From contig CAUWHJ010000005.1 of the NCBI GenBank assembly GCA_963558655.1, positions 1 to 64,000 on the forward strand: DNA of 64,000 nt, given 5' to 3'. The first letter of the stretch is position 1; each line of letters begins with the position of its first letter. Both the position numbers and the translations under genes were made by a program. Origin of the DNA: UMGS1590 sp963558655 (GTDB taxonomy: Bacteria > Bacillota > Peptococcia > Peptococcales > Peptococcaceae). The notes under the pieces are model-generated. The model saw only the letters and a list, made by a program, of their open reading frames with translations, ran no database searches and was not told the origin of the DNA. Below are positions 1 through 7,081 of this stretch, in pieces.

Positions 1-43
1 TCACTTCTTTCTATTTCTTCTTATTCTTATTTTATCATCAACA

Positions 44-99
44 ATCACAAATCACTTGTGATTTGTGATAAGTGATTTGTGATAAGTGATTTGTGATTA
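44..99. repeat. 14-bp tandem repeat with 12-bp inverted repeat
   Basis: Three copies of GTGATTTGTGATAA (58-71, 72-85, and 86-99 with one change near the end). The first copy also forms a perfect inverted repeat with 44-55 (ATCACAAATCAC, spacer TT). It lies outside any gene, next to the terminator at 106-129. Function unknown; it could be a protein binding array or a replication slippage product. Confidence 0.7.
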
Positions 100-105
100 A
101 TATAT

Positions 106-129
106 AAAAGCCCTCTTTAAAGGGCTTTT
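106..129. terminator. Bidirectional hairpin terminator
   Basis: Stem AAAAGCCCT (106-114) pairs with AGGGCTTTT (121-129) around a 6-base loop, with A/T tracts on both sides. It lies just downstream of the end of the reverse-strand topoisomerase remnant. Confidence 0.7.
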
Positions 130-133
130 ATGT

Positions 134-355
134 TTATTTTGAGAAAGATATAAAATCAATATATCCCTTTTCCCCAATTTTTACAACGGCATTGTAGGGC
201 TTTTTCTCTTTGTTTTTGATTCCTTTTACCAGGGTTTCTTTTCCCTCCAGTAATTCTTTTACATTCGTTTTGGTTAGTTTTTTCTTTCTAAAATGTTCAG
301 CTAAAGTAAACTTACATTCAGGATAATTTGAACAACCATAAAACGATTTTTTTAA
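134..355 (-). pseudogene. 3' remnant of a type IA topoisomerase gene
   Basis: The reverse strand encodes only the C-terminal zinc-finger tail typical of type IA (TopB-like) topoisomerases carried by conjugative elements: a Y-G-C-S-N-Y-P-E-C-K-F motif, then a lysine-rich tail with G-Y-I-D-F near the stop. Homology begins at about 355. The frame further upstream runs into the promoter and start of the forward gene at 393 and does not look topoisomerase-like. No catalytic domain is present. I read this as a broken gene left by a rearrangement inside the element. Confidence 0.7.
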
Positions 356-392
356 TACAGAAAATGTAGTCTTTTGAAAGGTGGAATTAACA

Positions 393-818
393 ATGAAGAA
401 AAAATTATCATTTATCATTGAGATTATTATAGGTATAATCTTTATATGTTTTGGATATTTCGTTATTGATACTGATTATTACGCTACACTTTTTTACGCA
501 ATGGGGTTCGGTTTAGCTTTTGCTTCTGGTGTTCAATTATTGAAAATTTGTTATTATGAAATGCCAAAAAATAAAGAAAAATTACAAAATATAAATAGAG
601 AAAATCACATCAATAATGTTGATGAAAGAAAAATATTTTTAAGAATGAAAGCTGGTTCTTTAGTATATCAGTTAATGACTTTCGTGTACTTGTTTGTTGC
701 TTTTGTACTTGCGTTACTTCATATTGAAGCATGGATTATAGGCATTATATTTGGTTTATTCCTACTGCAAACATTTTTAGGGATTATTCTATATAAGCAT
801 TTTGAAAAACATTTCTAA
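393..818 (+). CDS. Small integral membrane protein of the ICE, unknown function
   Basis: 141 residues starting at ATG 393, chosen because GAAAGGTGG ends 8 bases upstream; a GTG at 381 lies inside that ribosome binding site. Four hydrophobic segments are visible: about residues 6-27, 34-54, 88-110 and 114-135. The loop between the second and third is charged and asparagine-rich. AT-rich like the rest of the element. No family recognised. It is followed 31 bases later by another small gene and is probably accessory cargo. Confidence 0.6.
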   Translation: MKKKLSFIIEIIIGIIFICFGYFVIDTDYYATLFYAMGFGLAFASGVQLLKICYYEMPKNKEKLQNINRENHINNVDERKIFLRMKAGSLVYQLMTFVYLFVAFVLALLHIEAWIIGIIFGLFLLQTFLGIILYKHFEKHF

Positions 819-849
819 AACATTCAGTAAATTGTGACGAGGTAATACT

Positions 850-1074
850 ATGATAGGACTTAAAAAACGAGATATTAAAAAAGCATTGAAAGCTGGTGCA
901 AAAGCTGGCGGTGTGTCATTAGCTGATGTTCGAGCTGATATTGAAGCGACGATTGATGAAGCTATGAACAGCACCGACCCAGAAGTGCAGGAGAATTTCA
1001 GAAAGTATTTTGGAAATAAACGCCCTACTCCAGAAGAATATATTTACAAGATTACAAAAAAGACAAAAGTTTAA
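850..1074 (+). CDS. Small protein resembling a Spo0A C-terminal domain fragment
   Basis: 74 residues. The N-terminus is very basic with K-R-D-I-K-K and alanine/lysine repeats. The second half (D-P-E-V-Q-E-N-F then a K-R-P-T-P-E-E-Y-I-Y motif) resembles the last helices of Spo0A-C, the DNA-binding domain of sporulation response regulators, a domain seen in small proteins of Firmicute mobile elements. The recognition helix itself is not convincing. GAGG at 839-842 is a weak ribosome binding site. The assignment is tentative; it may be a DNA-associated accessory protein of the ICE. Confidence 0.45.
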   Translation: MIGLKKRDIKKALKAGAKAGGVSLADVRADIEATIDEAMNSTDPEVQENFRKYFGNKRPTPEEYIYKITKKTKV

Positions 1075-1266
1075 TAGAAATCAAGTGCTGTAAGGGGGCT
1101 TGTGTCATGGAAAGTTTTAAGCATAATCTTATACGGTCATACACTACCTAACAGCATTTTATTAACAACTGAATATCTCACAGCTTTAATAGCTCGTACA
1201 GACTATATGTTTTGTGCGGGCTTTTTTTGTACCCGAAAAAATTTTTTCATTTTTTTTCAAAATCAT

Positions 1267-1320
1267 GCAACAAATCACACCTTGCTGTACAGATATGGTG
1301 CGGAAAGAGGGATAAACACT
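1267..1320 (+). promoter_or_regulatory. Single copy of the element found as an array in the second mobile element
   Basis: The sequence CAACAAATCACACC..CTGTACAGATATGGTG..GAAAGAGGGATAAA in front of the Orf7-like gene matches the consensus of the 11-12 degenerate units at 46288-47035. It contains the 8-bp palindrome CTGTACAG. Its position just upstream of the sigma-like gene suggests part of the promoter or leader of that gene, but I see no convincing -35/-10 pair. Confidence 0.5.
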
Positions 1321-1353
1321 TTTCACGTCATAACGGAAAGGGGGTGTGATGAT

Positions 1354-1782
1354 ATGAAACCGTCGGACTTCCAAAAGACAATACAATGTCAATTCGACTG
1401 CAAGCTCAAACGTGTAGTAAAAGGTATTGTCCGTAATTATCGCAAAGAATTAAAGCGACGAAGAAATAAGGAAATTTCCTATTGTGAACTTCCAGAAATC
1501 GTCGTGGAAAAGCTGGCAGTCTGGGACGAATATGAAAGCGATTATACCGCCTTTGATGTATGTGGTATTGAGGTTCGTGTCCTTGATGATGATTTAGCAG
1601 AAGCGATTAAGTATCTGTCTGAAAAAGACAGAGAAATCTTGTTGATGTATTTCTTCTTAGGCATGAGCGATACAGAAATCGGCGACAGATTAAAGATTAA
1701 CCGTTCAACGTCGTTCCGCAGTAGGAAGAACTCACTTGAAGAAATCAAGAAAAAATTAAAGGAGAACATGAATGATGAATAA
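1354..1782 (+). CDS. Tn916 Orf7-like sigma-70 family factor
   Basis: 142 residues from ATG 1354, preceded by GAAAGGGGG. The protein matches the layout of Tn916 Orf7: it opens M-K-P-S-x-F-Q, and the C-terminal third is a sigma region 4 helix-turn-helix with L-S-E-K-D-R-E-I-L-L, then M-S-D-T-E-I-G-D-R-L and N-R-S-T. In Tn916 Orf7 is a regulator involved in switching on transfer and excision gene expression; the same role is inferred here. It overlaps the next gene by 11 bases, implying translational coupling. Confidence 0.85.
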   Translation: MKPSDFQKTIQCQFDCKLKRVVKGIVRNYRKELKRRRNKEISYCELPEIVVEKLAVWDEYESDYTAFDVCGIEVRVLDDDLAEAIKYLSEKDREILLMYFFLGMSDTEIGDRLKINRSTSFRSRKNSLEEIKKKLKENMNDE

Positions 1783-2014
1783 CACACGCCCGTCATTTTA
1801 CCTTATCTCGTCGGCTGTGGACGGCAACGTAAATGCGATTGAAAAGATACTGGCATTGTATGACCCGTACATATCAAAATGTTGTTTGCGTCCGTTCTAC
1901 GACAAATATGGTAATGTCTGCATAGTCGTAGACATGGAATTAAAAGGACGTATCAGAGAAGCACTTATCAAAATGATTTTGGACTTTGATATTCCTTTAG
2001 AAACCGAAGAATAA
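1772..2014 (+). CDS. Tn916 Orf8-like helix-turn-helix protein
   Basis: 80 residues; ATG at 1772 or 1775, with AAAGGAG at 1757-1763. It overlaps the end of the sigma-like gene, as Orf8 overlaps Orf7 in Tn916. The sequence has the pattern of the short HTH_16-type proteins of these elements: an A-V-D-G-N-x-x-A-I-x-x-I-L motif, Y-D-P-Y-I, and a C-terminal K-G-R-I-R-E-A-L segment. In Tn916 it acts with Orf7 in the regulatory circuit. Assigned from position and pattern. Confidence 0.75.
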   Translation: MMNNTRPSFYLISSAVDGNVNAIEKILALYDPYISKCCLRPFYDKYGNVCIVVDMELKGRIREALIKMILDFDIPLETEE

Positions 2015-2104
2015 CAAGCAGTAACCGCAGAGCATGATTTGTTCAATCCCCTCTTTCCTGCTCTGCACCTGCTTTTACATGAAAGCAACACGCTTTCGCC
2101 ACAG

Positions 2105-2388
2105 CTCTTTGACAACTGAATAAAGCAGACAGATACGTTTGTGAGATAGCGAGCCACGGGGACTGTACGCCACGACCTTTTCAAAAGAAAGCGAGCGACC
2201 CACGCAGTGATCCGAGAGCGACTGTTGGAAAAGTCGTTTTGCCACGACCTATCCTCACAGAATAATGATACGTCCGCATGGTGCGGTTCTGCCCACAAGA
2301 ATGGGAATAGTTGAGATACTAACGGAGCTTTCCAAAGCCGTCTGCCTGCTTGTAAAAAATGACACACAGTAAAGGGGGTGCATAGATT
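2105..2388 (+). promoter_or_regulatory. Conserved long leader upstream of xis
   Basis: About 280 bases without a gene. It starts with TTGACA (2109-2114), a 17-base spacer and GATACG (2132-2137), a plausible xis-int promoter. The motif GCCACGACCT occurs twice, and GCGAGCGA follows the first copy. The same arrangement, including the promoter, both motif copies and the final GAAAGGGGGTG-like ribosome binding site, recurs at 47071-47381 in front of the second xis. Conservation between two diverged elements implies a functional leader or binding region. Confidence 0.65.
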
Positions 2389-2592
2389 ATGAACAATACT
2401 GATGTGCCTATCTGGGAAAAATATACGCTGACGATTGAAGAAGCGTCCAAATACTTCCGCATTGGCGAAAAGAAATTGCGTAAATTAGCCGAAGAAAACA
2501 TTGACGCTGGCTGGGTTATCGTGAACGGTAACCGTATTCAGATTAAGCGAAAACAATTTGAAAAAATCATAGATACATTGGACGAAATCTAA
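2389..2592 (+). CDS. xis: Excisionase, Tn916 Xis family
   Basis: 67 residues, ATG 2389 behind AAAGGGGGTG. Contains the family signature E-A-S-K-Y-F-R-I-G-E-K-K-L-R-K-L-A-E-E followed by N-G-N-R-I-Q-I-K-R. This small winged-helix protein bends DNA at the element ends and directs integrase toward excision. It lies 77 bases before int, as in Tn916. Close to the second Xis in this window (47382-47582) but clearly diverged, so the two elements are not recent duplicates. Confidence 0.93.
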   Translation: MNNTDVPIWEKYTLTIEEASKYFRIGEKKLRKLAEENIDAGWVIVNGNRIQIKRKQFEKIIDTLDEI

Positions 2593-2669
2593 TGTCATTG
2601 AGCCGTAGATATGGTATAATAAATATAGCGTATCACGGCTCATTCCATGACGGAAAGGAGCTTTACACT

Positions 2670-3860
2670 ATGTCTAATGTGAAACGAAAAGACAGTAAAA
2701 ATCGCAATTTGCGTAATGGAGAGAGCCAGCGAAAAGACGGAAGATACGTTTATAAATATACCGATATATACGGAAAGCCACAATTTGTCTATTCTTGGAA
2801 ACTTGTACCGACAGACAAGACACCTGCTGGAAAGCGTGATGATATATCGTTGAGGGAAAAAGAAGCACAGATAAAAAAAGACCTTAACGACGGTATCGAC
2901 ACAGCAGGCGGTAAAATGACAGTCTGCCAGCTCTACGACAAGAAGAACAGCCAAAGAAAGAACATCAAAAGGGCTACTGAAAAAGGACGACAGTATCTTA
3001 TGAACGCTCTGAAAAATGACCCGTTGGGTATGAGAGCGATTGATACCGTCAAGCAGTCGGACGCTAAAGAATGGGCTATCAGAATGAGTGAAAAAGGATA
3101 TGCCTACAAAACGATTGATAACTATAAGCGTTCCTTGAAAGCGTCATTTTACATGGCGATACAAGACGACTGTATCAGAAAGAACCCGTTTGAATTTAGG
3201 CTAAGTGATGTTCTGGAAGATGATACGGAGCAGAAAGTTATCCTTACACCAGAGCAGGAAGAACGCCTGCTTGCCTTTATGGAAAAGGACAAGATTTACA
3301 GCAAGTATTATGATGAGGTTGTGCTTCTGCTGGAAACGGGACTTCGTATTTCTGAATTTTGCGGACTGACGACGCATATTGATATGCAGAACAGAATACT
3401 CAATATAGACCACCAGTTATTGAAAGATAGCGAAATCGGCTACTATATTGAAACGCCAAAGACCAAAAACGGAAAACGGGAACTTCCATTGACAGAACGG
3501 GCTTATCAAGCAATCCAAAGAATACTAAAGAGCAGAGGAAAAGCACAACCGCTGATTGTAGGTGGTTACAGCAATTTCCTATTCTTAAACCGTGAGGGCT
3601 TGCCTAAAGTTGCAGGAAACTATGAGGGCATGGTGCGAGGACTGATTAAGAAGTATAACAAGTATCACACGGACAAGTTACCGAACATCACACCACATTC
3701 ATTCCGACATACTTATTGTACGAATATGGCAAACAAAGGAATGAACCCTAACACTCTGCAATATCTCATGGGACACGCTAACATAACCATGACACTTGGC
3801 TATTATGCACACGGTACATTTCAATCTGCAAAAGCAGAACTGGAAAGACTGGCTTGTTAA
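2670..3860 (+). CDS. int: Tyrosine recombinase integrase, Tn916 Int family
   Basis: 396 residues from ATG 2670, with GGAAAGGAG upstream. The N-terminal arm-binding domain carries the usual G-E-S-Q-R-x-D-G-R-Y motif; a core-binding SAM-like domain follows (A-K-E-W-A-I-R-M, then K-R-S-L-K-A-S-F). The catalytic domain shows arginine in T-G-L-R-I-S-E-F-C-G-L, H-S-F-R-H-T-Y, G-H-A-N-I-T-M-T and the nucleophile tyrosine in L-G-Y-Y-A-H. It catalyses integration and excision between the element ends and AT-rich targets. All catalytic residues are present, so it should be active. Confidence 0.95.
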   Translation: MSNVKRKDSKNRNLRNGESQRKDGRYVYKYTDIYGKPQFVYSWKLVPTDKTPAGKRDDISLREKEAQIKKDLNDGIDTAGGKMTVCQLYDKKNSQRKNIKRATEKGRQYLMNALKNDPLGMRAIDTVKQSDAKEWAIRMSEKGYAYKTIDNYKRSLKASFYMAIQDDCIRKNPFEFRLSDVLEDDTEQKVILTPEQEERLLAFMEKDKIYSKYYDEVVLLLETGLRISEFCGLTTHIDMQNRILNIDHQLLKDSEIGYYIETPKTKNGKRELPLTERAYQAIQRILKSRGKAQPLIVGGYSNFLFLNREGLPKVAGNYEGMVRGLIKKYNKYHTDKLPNITPHSFRHTYCTNMANKGMNPNTLQYLMGHANITMTLGYYAHGTFQSAKAELERLAC

Positions 3861-3879
3861 TATCGGAGCTTATATTTAC

Positions 3880-4030
3880 TACTCATTTACTACTTTTGGT
3901 TGCATTTTCATGCTGGTAAATGCCAGCTTATGCAAGGTATCTTCCAAAAAGAAAATACCGATAAAGCCCTAAAATACGGGATATATCGGCATTTACCAAC
4001 TTATGAAAAGATAATCAGAAATTTAGTAAG
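3880..4030. other. Right end of the ICE with integrase arm-type repeats
   Basis: Contains TTTACTACTCATTTACTAC (two TTTACTAC half-repeats) and a later block with AAGAAAATACCGATAAAG, GGATATATCGGCA and ATGAAAAGATAATCA. The same blocks in the same order follow int of the second element (48856-49002). By analogy with Tn916 these are the arm sites bound by the integrase N-terminal domain. The crossover core should lie just after AGATAATCA. Confidence 0.6.
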
Positions 4031-4036
4031 TTTTTA

Positions 4037-4612
4037 ATGAAAAAACGCAAAACAATATTGGCTGCCTTGATGGTGGCGGCACTCAGCCTTTTTTTGTTAG
4101 CCGGGTGTGGAAATTCAGACACAAGCAGTGACACCACAACGCAGACGAGCAGCTCTGATGAAACGACATCGACACAGACAAATGATGAAAGTGATGACAG
4201 CACTTTGACCATCGGTGAAATTACAACCGTTGGCGAAAATAGCTTGACGCTCTCACTTTATGAAAGTGAAGATGATGTGACAGCAGCTACCGAGATTGAG
4301 CCAGGAACACTTAAAGCAACCGGTGATAGCGATACCATCAATATTGAAGAAGATGCCACGGTTGAACGTATTGTCAATGGCGTCACACAGACAACCACGA
4401 CAGATGATTTGGCTGTGGGTGATATGGTTGCCATTAGTGATGATGACGGTCAACTCATTGTGATTCTTGACGCTGACAGCGTTGCCGATTCGGATACAAA
4501 TGCCAACACAGATGGCACGTCCGATACATCTGACACCACAATGGATGGCACCACAACCGATAGCACAACAGACACCAATACTGACAGTGGCAATACAGCA
4601 AGTATCGAATAA
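4037..4612 (+). CDS. Ser/Thr/Asp-rich lipoprotein, unknown function
   Basis: 191 residues. A type II signal peptide is clear: basic N-terminus, hydrophobic stretch to about residue 21, lipobox L-A-G-C with lipidated Cys24. Residues 26-55 and 155-191 are low-complexity Ser/Thr/Asp/Asn runs; between them lies a compact domain (about 57-150) with T-I-G-E-I-T, an internal V-G-E-N-S-L-T-L and G-D-M-V-A-I-S-D, likely a beta-rich fold. No family recognised. The ICE right end stops within about 30 bases of the start codon and no good ribosome binding site remains, so native expression signals were probably displaced. Confidence 0.7.
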   Translation: MKKRKTILAALMVAALSLFLLAGCGNSDTSSDTTTQTSSSDETTSTQTNDESDDSTLTIGEITTVGENSLTLSLYESEDDVTAATEIEPGTLKATGDSDTINIEEDATVERIVNGVTQTTTTDDLAVGDMVAISDDDGQLIVILDADSVADSDTNANTDGTSDTSDTTMDGTTTDSTTDTNTDSGNTASIE

Positions 4613-4640
4613 TTCCGTCTTACAACCACTCTCCATAGTG

Positions 4641-4678
4641 CAAAGACGCCGCCCGGCCTCGACCGAGCGGCGTCTTTG
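4641..4678. terminator. Rho-independent terminator after the lipoprotein gene
   Basis: Stem CAAAGACGCCGC (4641-4652) with GCGGCGTCTTTG (4667-4678). The 12-bp stem is strong and A/T-flanked on the left side. Confidence 0.8.
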
Positions 4679-4717
4679 TGCTATCATGAATAAAATGATA
4701 AATAAGGAGGGGGTTAT

Positions 4718-5356
4718 GTGGGTATGTCTCGTTCGTGGCACTTCGATGTGATTATGAGCCTTGGTCTCATTGCTTGTATGAGTGGCACGCTGATTGGTGA
4801 AGCCGCCCACGAGTGGCTTGGTACTGTTGTGTTGGTGCTGTTTGTTTGGCATTTTTGGCAACACAGACGTTGGTTTGCCATGCTGAATCGTGGCCGTTAT
4901 CATGCCAATCGCGTGTTAGGCACCTTGTTCAATGGGGGCTTATGCTTTACCACACTGGGCCTTTGTGCTTCAAGCATCATGCTTTCGCAAGTCGTTTTTG
5001 CGTTTCTGCCCTTGCATCTTCCGCAAGGCACCGGCCTTACACCGCACCAAATTTGTGCTGCCTGGGGCTTTCTTTGGGCGGCGTTGCATTTGGGACAACA
5101 CACAGGTATTTTCTTGCGCCGCTTTTCAGCGGTTTATCGTTATAAACGAATCTTTACAGTATTTGTTGCTGCTTTTGCTGTGTGGGCCATCGGGCAAGGT
5201 GATTTTTTGCGCCTGCTCTTTTTGCAACAACAGGGTCTGGCGCCAGATGCAGACCTTTTAACCGTCACGTTTGCCGATGGGATTCTTTTTTTGGCATTTA
5301 CCCTGCTGGGTGCTGCTCTTCATCACGCTCTCAACCATAGAAAGGAAAAATTATGA
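4718..5356 (+). CDS. DUF4405 (flavinylation-associated cytochrome-like) membrane protein
   Basis: 212 residues with about five membrane segments. The histidine pattern is that of DUF4405/FAC proteins: H-E-W-L-G in an early helix, W-H-F-W-Q-H-R-R-W, and L-H-L-G-Q-H-T-G in a later helix, plausible axial haem ligands. Such proteins are predicted b-type cytochromes that can pass electrons to extracytosolic flavoproteins. GTG 4718 is the most likely start (AAGGAGG ends 7 bases upstream); ATG 4724 is an alternative. It overlaps the acetyltransferase gene by 4 bases. No flavoprotein partner is seen nearby. Confidence 0.75.
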   Translation: MGMSRSWHFDVIMSLGLIACMSGTLIGEAAHEWLGTVVLVLFVWHFWQHRRWFAMLNRGRYHANRVLGTLFNGGLCFTTLGLCASSIMLSQVVFAFLPLHLPQGTGLTPHQICAAWGFLWAALHLGQHTGIFLRRFSAVYRYKRIFTVFVAAFAVWAIGQGDFLRLLFLQQQGLAPDADLLTVTFADGILFLAFTLLGAALHHALNHRKEKL

Positions 5357-5907
5357 CTCTTGCCACTGATCGTCTCATTTTACGTCCCTGGTGCGATGAT
5401 GATGCGCCGATGCTCTATCATTATGCAAAAGACCCTGCCATCGGCCCTATTGCTGGTTGGCCGCCGCATCAAAATGTTGAAGAAAGCCTGGAGATCATCC
5501 GCACCGTTTTCTCCGCACCGGAAACCTACGCCATCTGCCTGCGTGACACAGGCGAACCCATTGGTTGTATTGGGCTGCAACAAGAAGGTGCCGCCAATGT
5601 GCCGTTGGCGCCAGGTGAGGCCGAACTCGGCTATTGGGTTGGTAAAAGCCATTGGGGCAAAGGCTACACGCCAGAAGCTGCGCGTGCCCTCATTGCACAC
5701 GCCTTTAACGACCTTGGCTTTACAGCGCTTTGGTGCTCTTGCAACAGCATCAACACGCAATCAAAACGTGTGATGGAAAAATGCGGCTTTACCACCGTTC
5801 GCATCGAAGAAAAACCACTCTTTTCGCAAGACGACGACGGCTGGACTTTTACCGGCGACACACGCAGCGACATCGTCACCCGCCTGACACGTGAGGAATG
5901 GGTGTGA
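5353..5907 (+). CDS. GNAT family N-acetyltransferase (RimJ/RimL-like)
   Basis: 184 residues. Starts with the typical L-A-T-D-R-L-I-L-R-P-W of the Acetyltransf_3 branch; the acetyl-CoA binding region is G-Y-W-V-G-K-S-H-W-G-K-G-Y, followed by A-L-I-A-H-A-F and a late K-R-V-M-E-K-C-G-F motif. The members of this branch acetylate N-terminal amines of ribosomal proteins or small molecules; the substrate here is unknown. Its start overlaps the DUF4405 stop codon, suggesting co-transcription. The LysR gene of cassette A begins 24 bases downstream. Confidence 0.85.
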   Translation: MTLATDRLILRPWCDDDAPMLYHYAKDPAIGPIAGWPPHQNVEESLEIIRTVFSAPETYAICLRDTGEPIGCIGLQQEGAANVPLAPGEAELGYWVGKSHWGKGYTPEAARALIAHAFNDLGFTALWCSCNSINTQSKRVMEKCGFTTVRIEEKPLFSQDDDGWTFTGDTRSDIVTRLTREEWV

Positions 5908-5931
5908 CAGAACAGGGAAGAGGGAGAAAAA

Positions 5932-6879
5932 ATGCGTATTGAGCAACTGCGCTATTTGGTGGAGACGGCAAGGAGTTCGTCAATCAATAAAGCTGGAGAA
6001 AAGTTACATATTACGCAGCAGTCCTTAAATGCATCATTGAAAAAATTGGAAGATGAATTGGGGGCAGCGTTATTTGAACGCAATTATGCAGGTATTCGCC
6101 TAACGGAACGGGGAAAGATAGCAGCAAAATATGCAGAAGCTGTGCTGGACAAGGTCGATGAAATGCAAGCCGCGGTATCGGGGCTGCAAATGTGCGATGA
6201 CGAAGGTGATTTATGTGGTGAGCTGGTGCTGTATGCGTCGCCGGCTTCTTTTCATTCGTTAATTCCCACTGTCATGCAAAAGTTGATGGATAAATATCCG
6301 AACATCAATGTGACGCTCATGGAAAAAGAGAACAGTCAGATCGTGCGCAGCATGATGCAGGGAAAAGCTTGTGCCTGTATCACTTCCGTAGTGAAAACGT
6401 TCGATAAGGCTTTCGATATGATCGATCGTAAGAAAATCTTCTATCAAAAAATTGCTGATGCCAAGATGTATGTATCGGTTGCCGCAACACATCCATTGGC
6501 GCATCAGAAAAGTGTAACGGGTCATACGTTGGTTAAATATCCATTGGGCATTTATCAGGCCATTGATACCTTGGACGATCAATTTCCGCATGCTATGTAT
6601 AGTTGGCTTTCAGAGAAAGGCCCGTTGAACATCCATATTAAGACGAATAATTTGCGTGCCTATCAGCGGGCGATTGATGAAGGTCAATGCGTTGGGTTTG
6701 TGCCGAAGATCATGTTTGGCCGCGAAGCCATTGATGTGCGCGAAGGCATCATTTATCTTCCGGTGCGTGATTTCCCAACGTTTGAGACAGTCTGTACCAT
6801 GAACTGGGATTATTACTATGACAATCAAGAACTGGTCATGGCACTTATGGAGTGTATTGAAGAAGCAATGGATCAATAA
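5932..6879 (+). CDS. LysR-type regulator beside cassette A
   Basis: 315 residues. The N-terminal winged helix-turn-helix (residues 1-60) reads R-I-E-Q-L-R-Y-L-V-E then S-I-N-K-A-G-E-K-L-H-I-T-Q-Q-S-L-N; the rest is the LysR substrate-binding domain, here with low similarity to well-characterised groups. GGGAGAAAA precedes ATG 5932. It is transcribed in the same direction as the hydrolase gene 7082 but separated from it by a terminator and 200 bases. I infer that it senses the cassette A substrate. Relatives in this window: 14042, 24959 and 59705. Confidence 0.9.
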   Translation: MRIEQLRYLVETARSSSINKAGEKLHITQQSLNASLKKLEDELGAALFERNYAGIRLTERGKIAAKYAEAVLDKVDEMQAAVSGLQMCDDEGDLCGELVLYASPASFHSLIPTVMQKLMDKYPNINVTLMEKENSQIVRSMMQGKACACITSVVKTFDKAFDMIDRKKIFYQKIADAKMYVSVAATHPLAHQKSVTGHTLVKYPLGIYQAIDTLDDQFPHAMYSWLSEKGPLNIHIKTNNLRAYQRAIDEGQCVGFVPKIMFGREAIDVREGIIYLPVRDFPTFETVCTMNWDYYYDNQELVMALMECIEEAMDQ

Positions 6880-6884
6880 GAGAC

Positions 6885-6917
6885 AACTTCCTTGGCAAAC
6901 AAGCCAGGGAAGTTTTT
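6885..6917 (+). terminator. Terminator after the cassette A LysR gene
   Basis: AACTTCCTTGGC pairs with GCCAGGGAAGTT (one bulge/mismatch), followed by a run of seven T. It separates the regulator from cassette A. Confidence 0.85.
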
Positions 6918-7081
6918 TTATGCGCTGGAGGAGGGTGAAGTCAAAAACTGCAGCCTGGTTGATGGTGTATCAATAAAATGCTGGAGATATTATCAAGTAA
7001 ATTTATAATAAGAACCAGAAAGGCAGCTATAAACAGCACTGTCAAACTACTACATGATAAATTATTAAGGAGTGTTTACGC

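Larger units (their letters stand above)
1..4030. mobile_element. Right part of a Tn916-family integrative conjugative element
   Basis: Gene order sigma-like Orf7, Orf8-like regulator, conserved leader, xis, int matches the right end of Tn916-type elements, with int last before the junction. The element continues to the left of the window, so conjugation genes are not visible here. Its right-end sequence (3880-4025) is recognisably similar to the right end of the second element in this window (48856-49005). The exact junction cannot be fixed without an empty site; it lies between about 4010 and 4036, just before the lipoprotein start codon. Confidence 0.85.

Noticed and set aside
1102..1353. 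Upstream extension of the sigma-like gene to 1102
   Set aside because: The region encodes Phe/Leu/Thr-rich sequence without family similarity, and it overlaps the conserved repeat unit and the ribosome binding site of ATG 1354.
4253..4903. Reverse-strand open frame over the lipoprotein and its terminator
   Set aside because: It runs through a strong terminator and is rich in Cys/His/Ile from antisense of low-complexity codons; no start signal.
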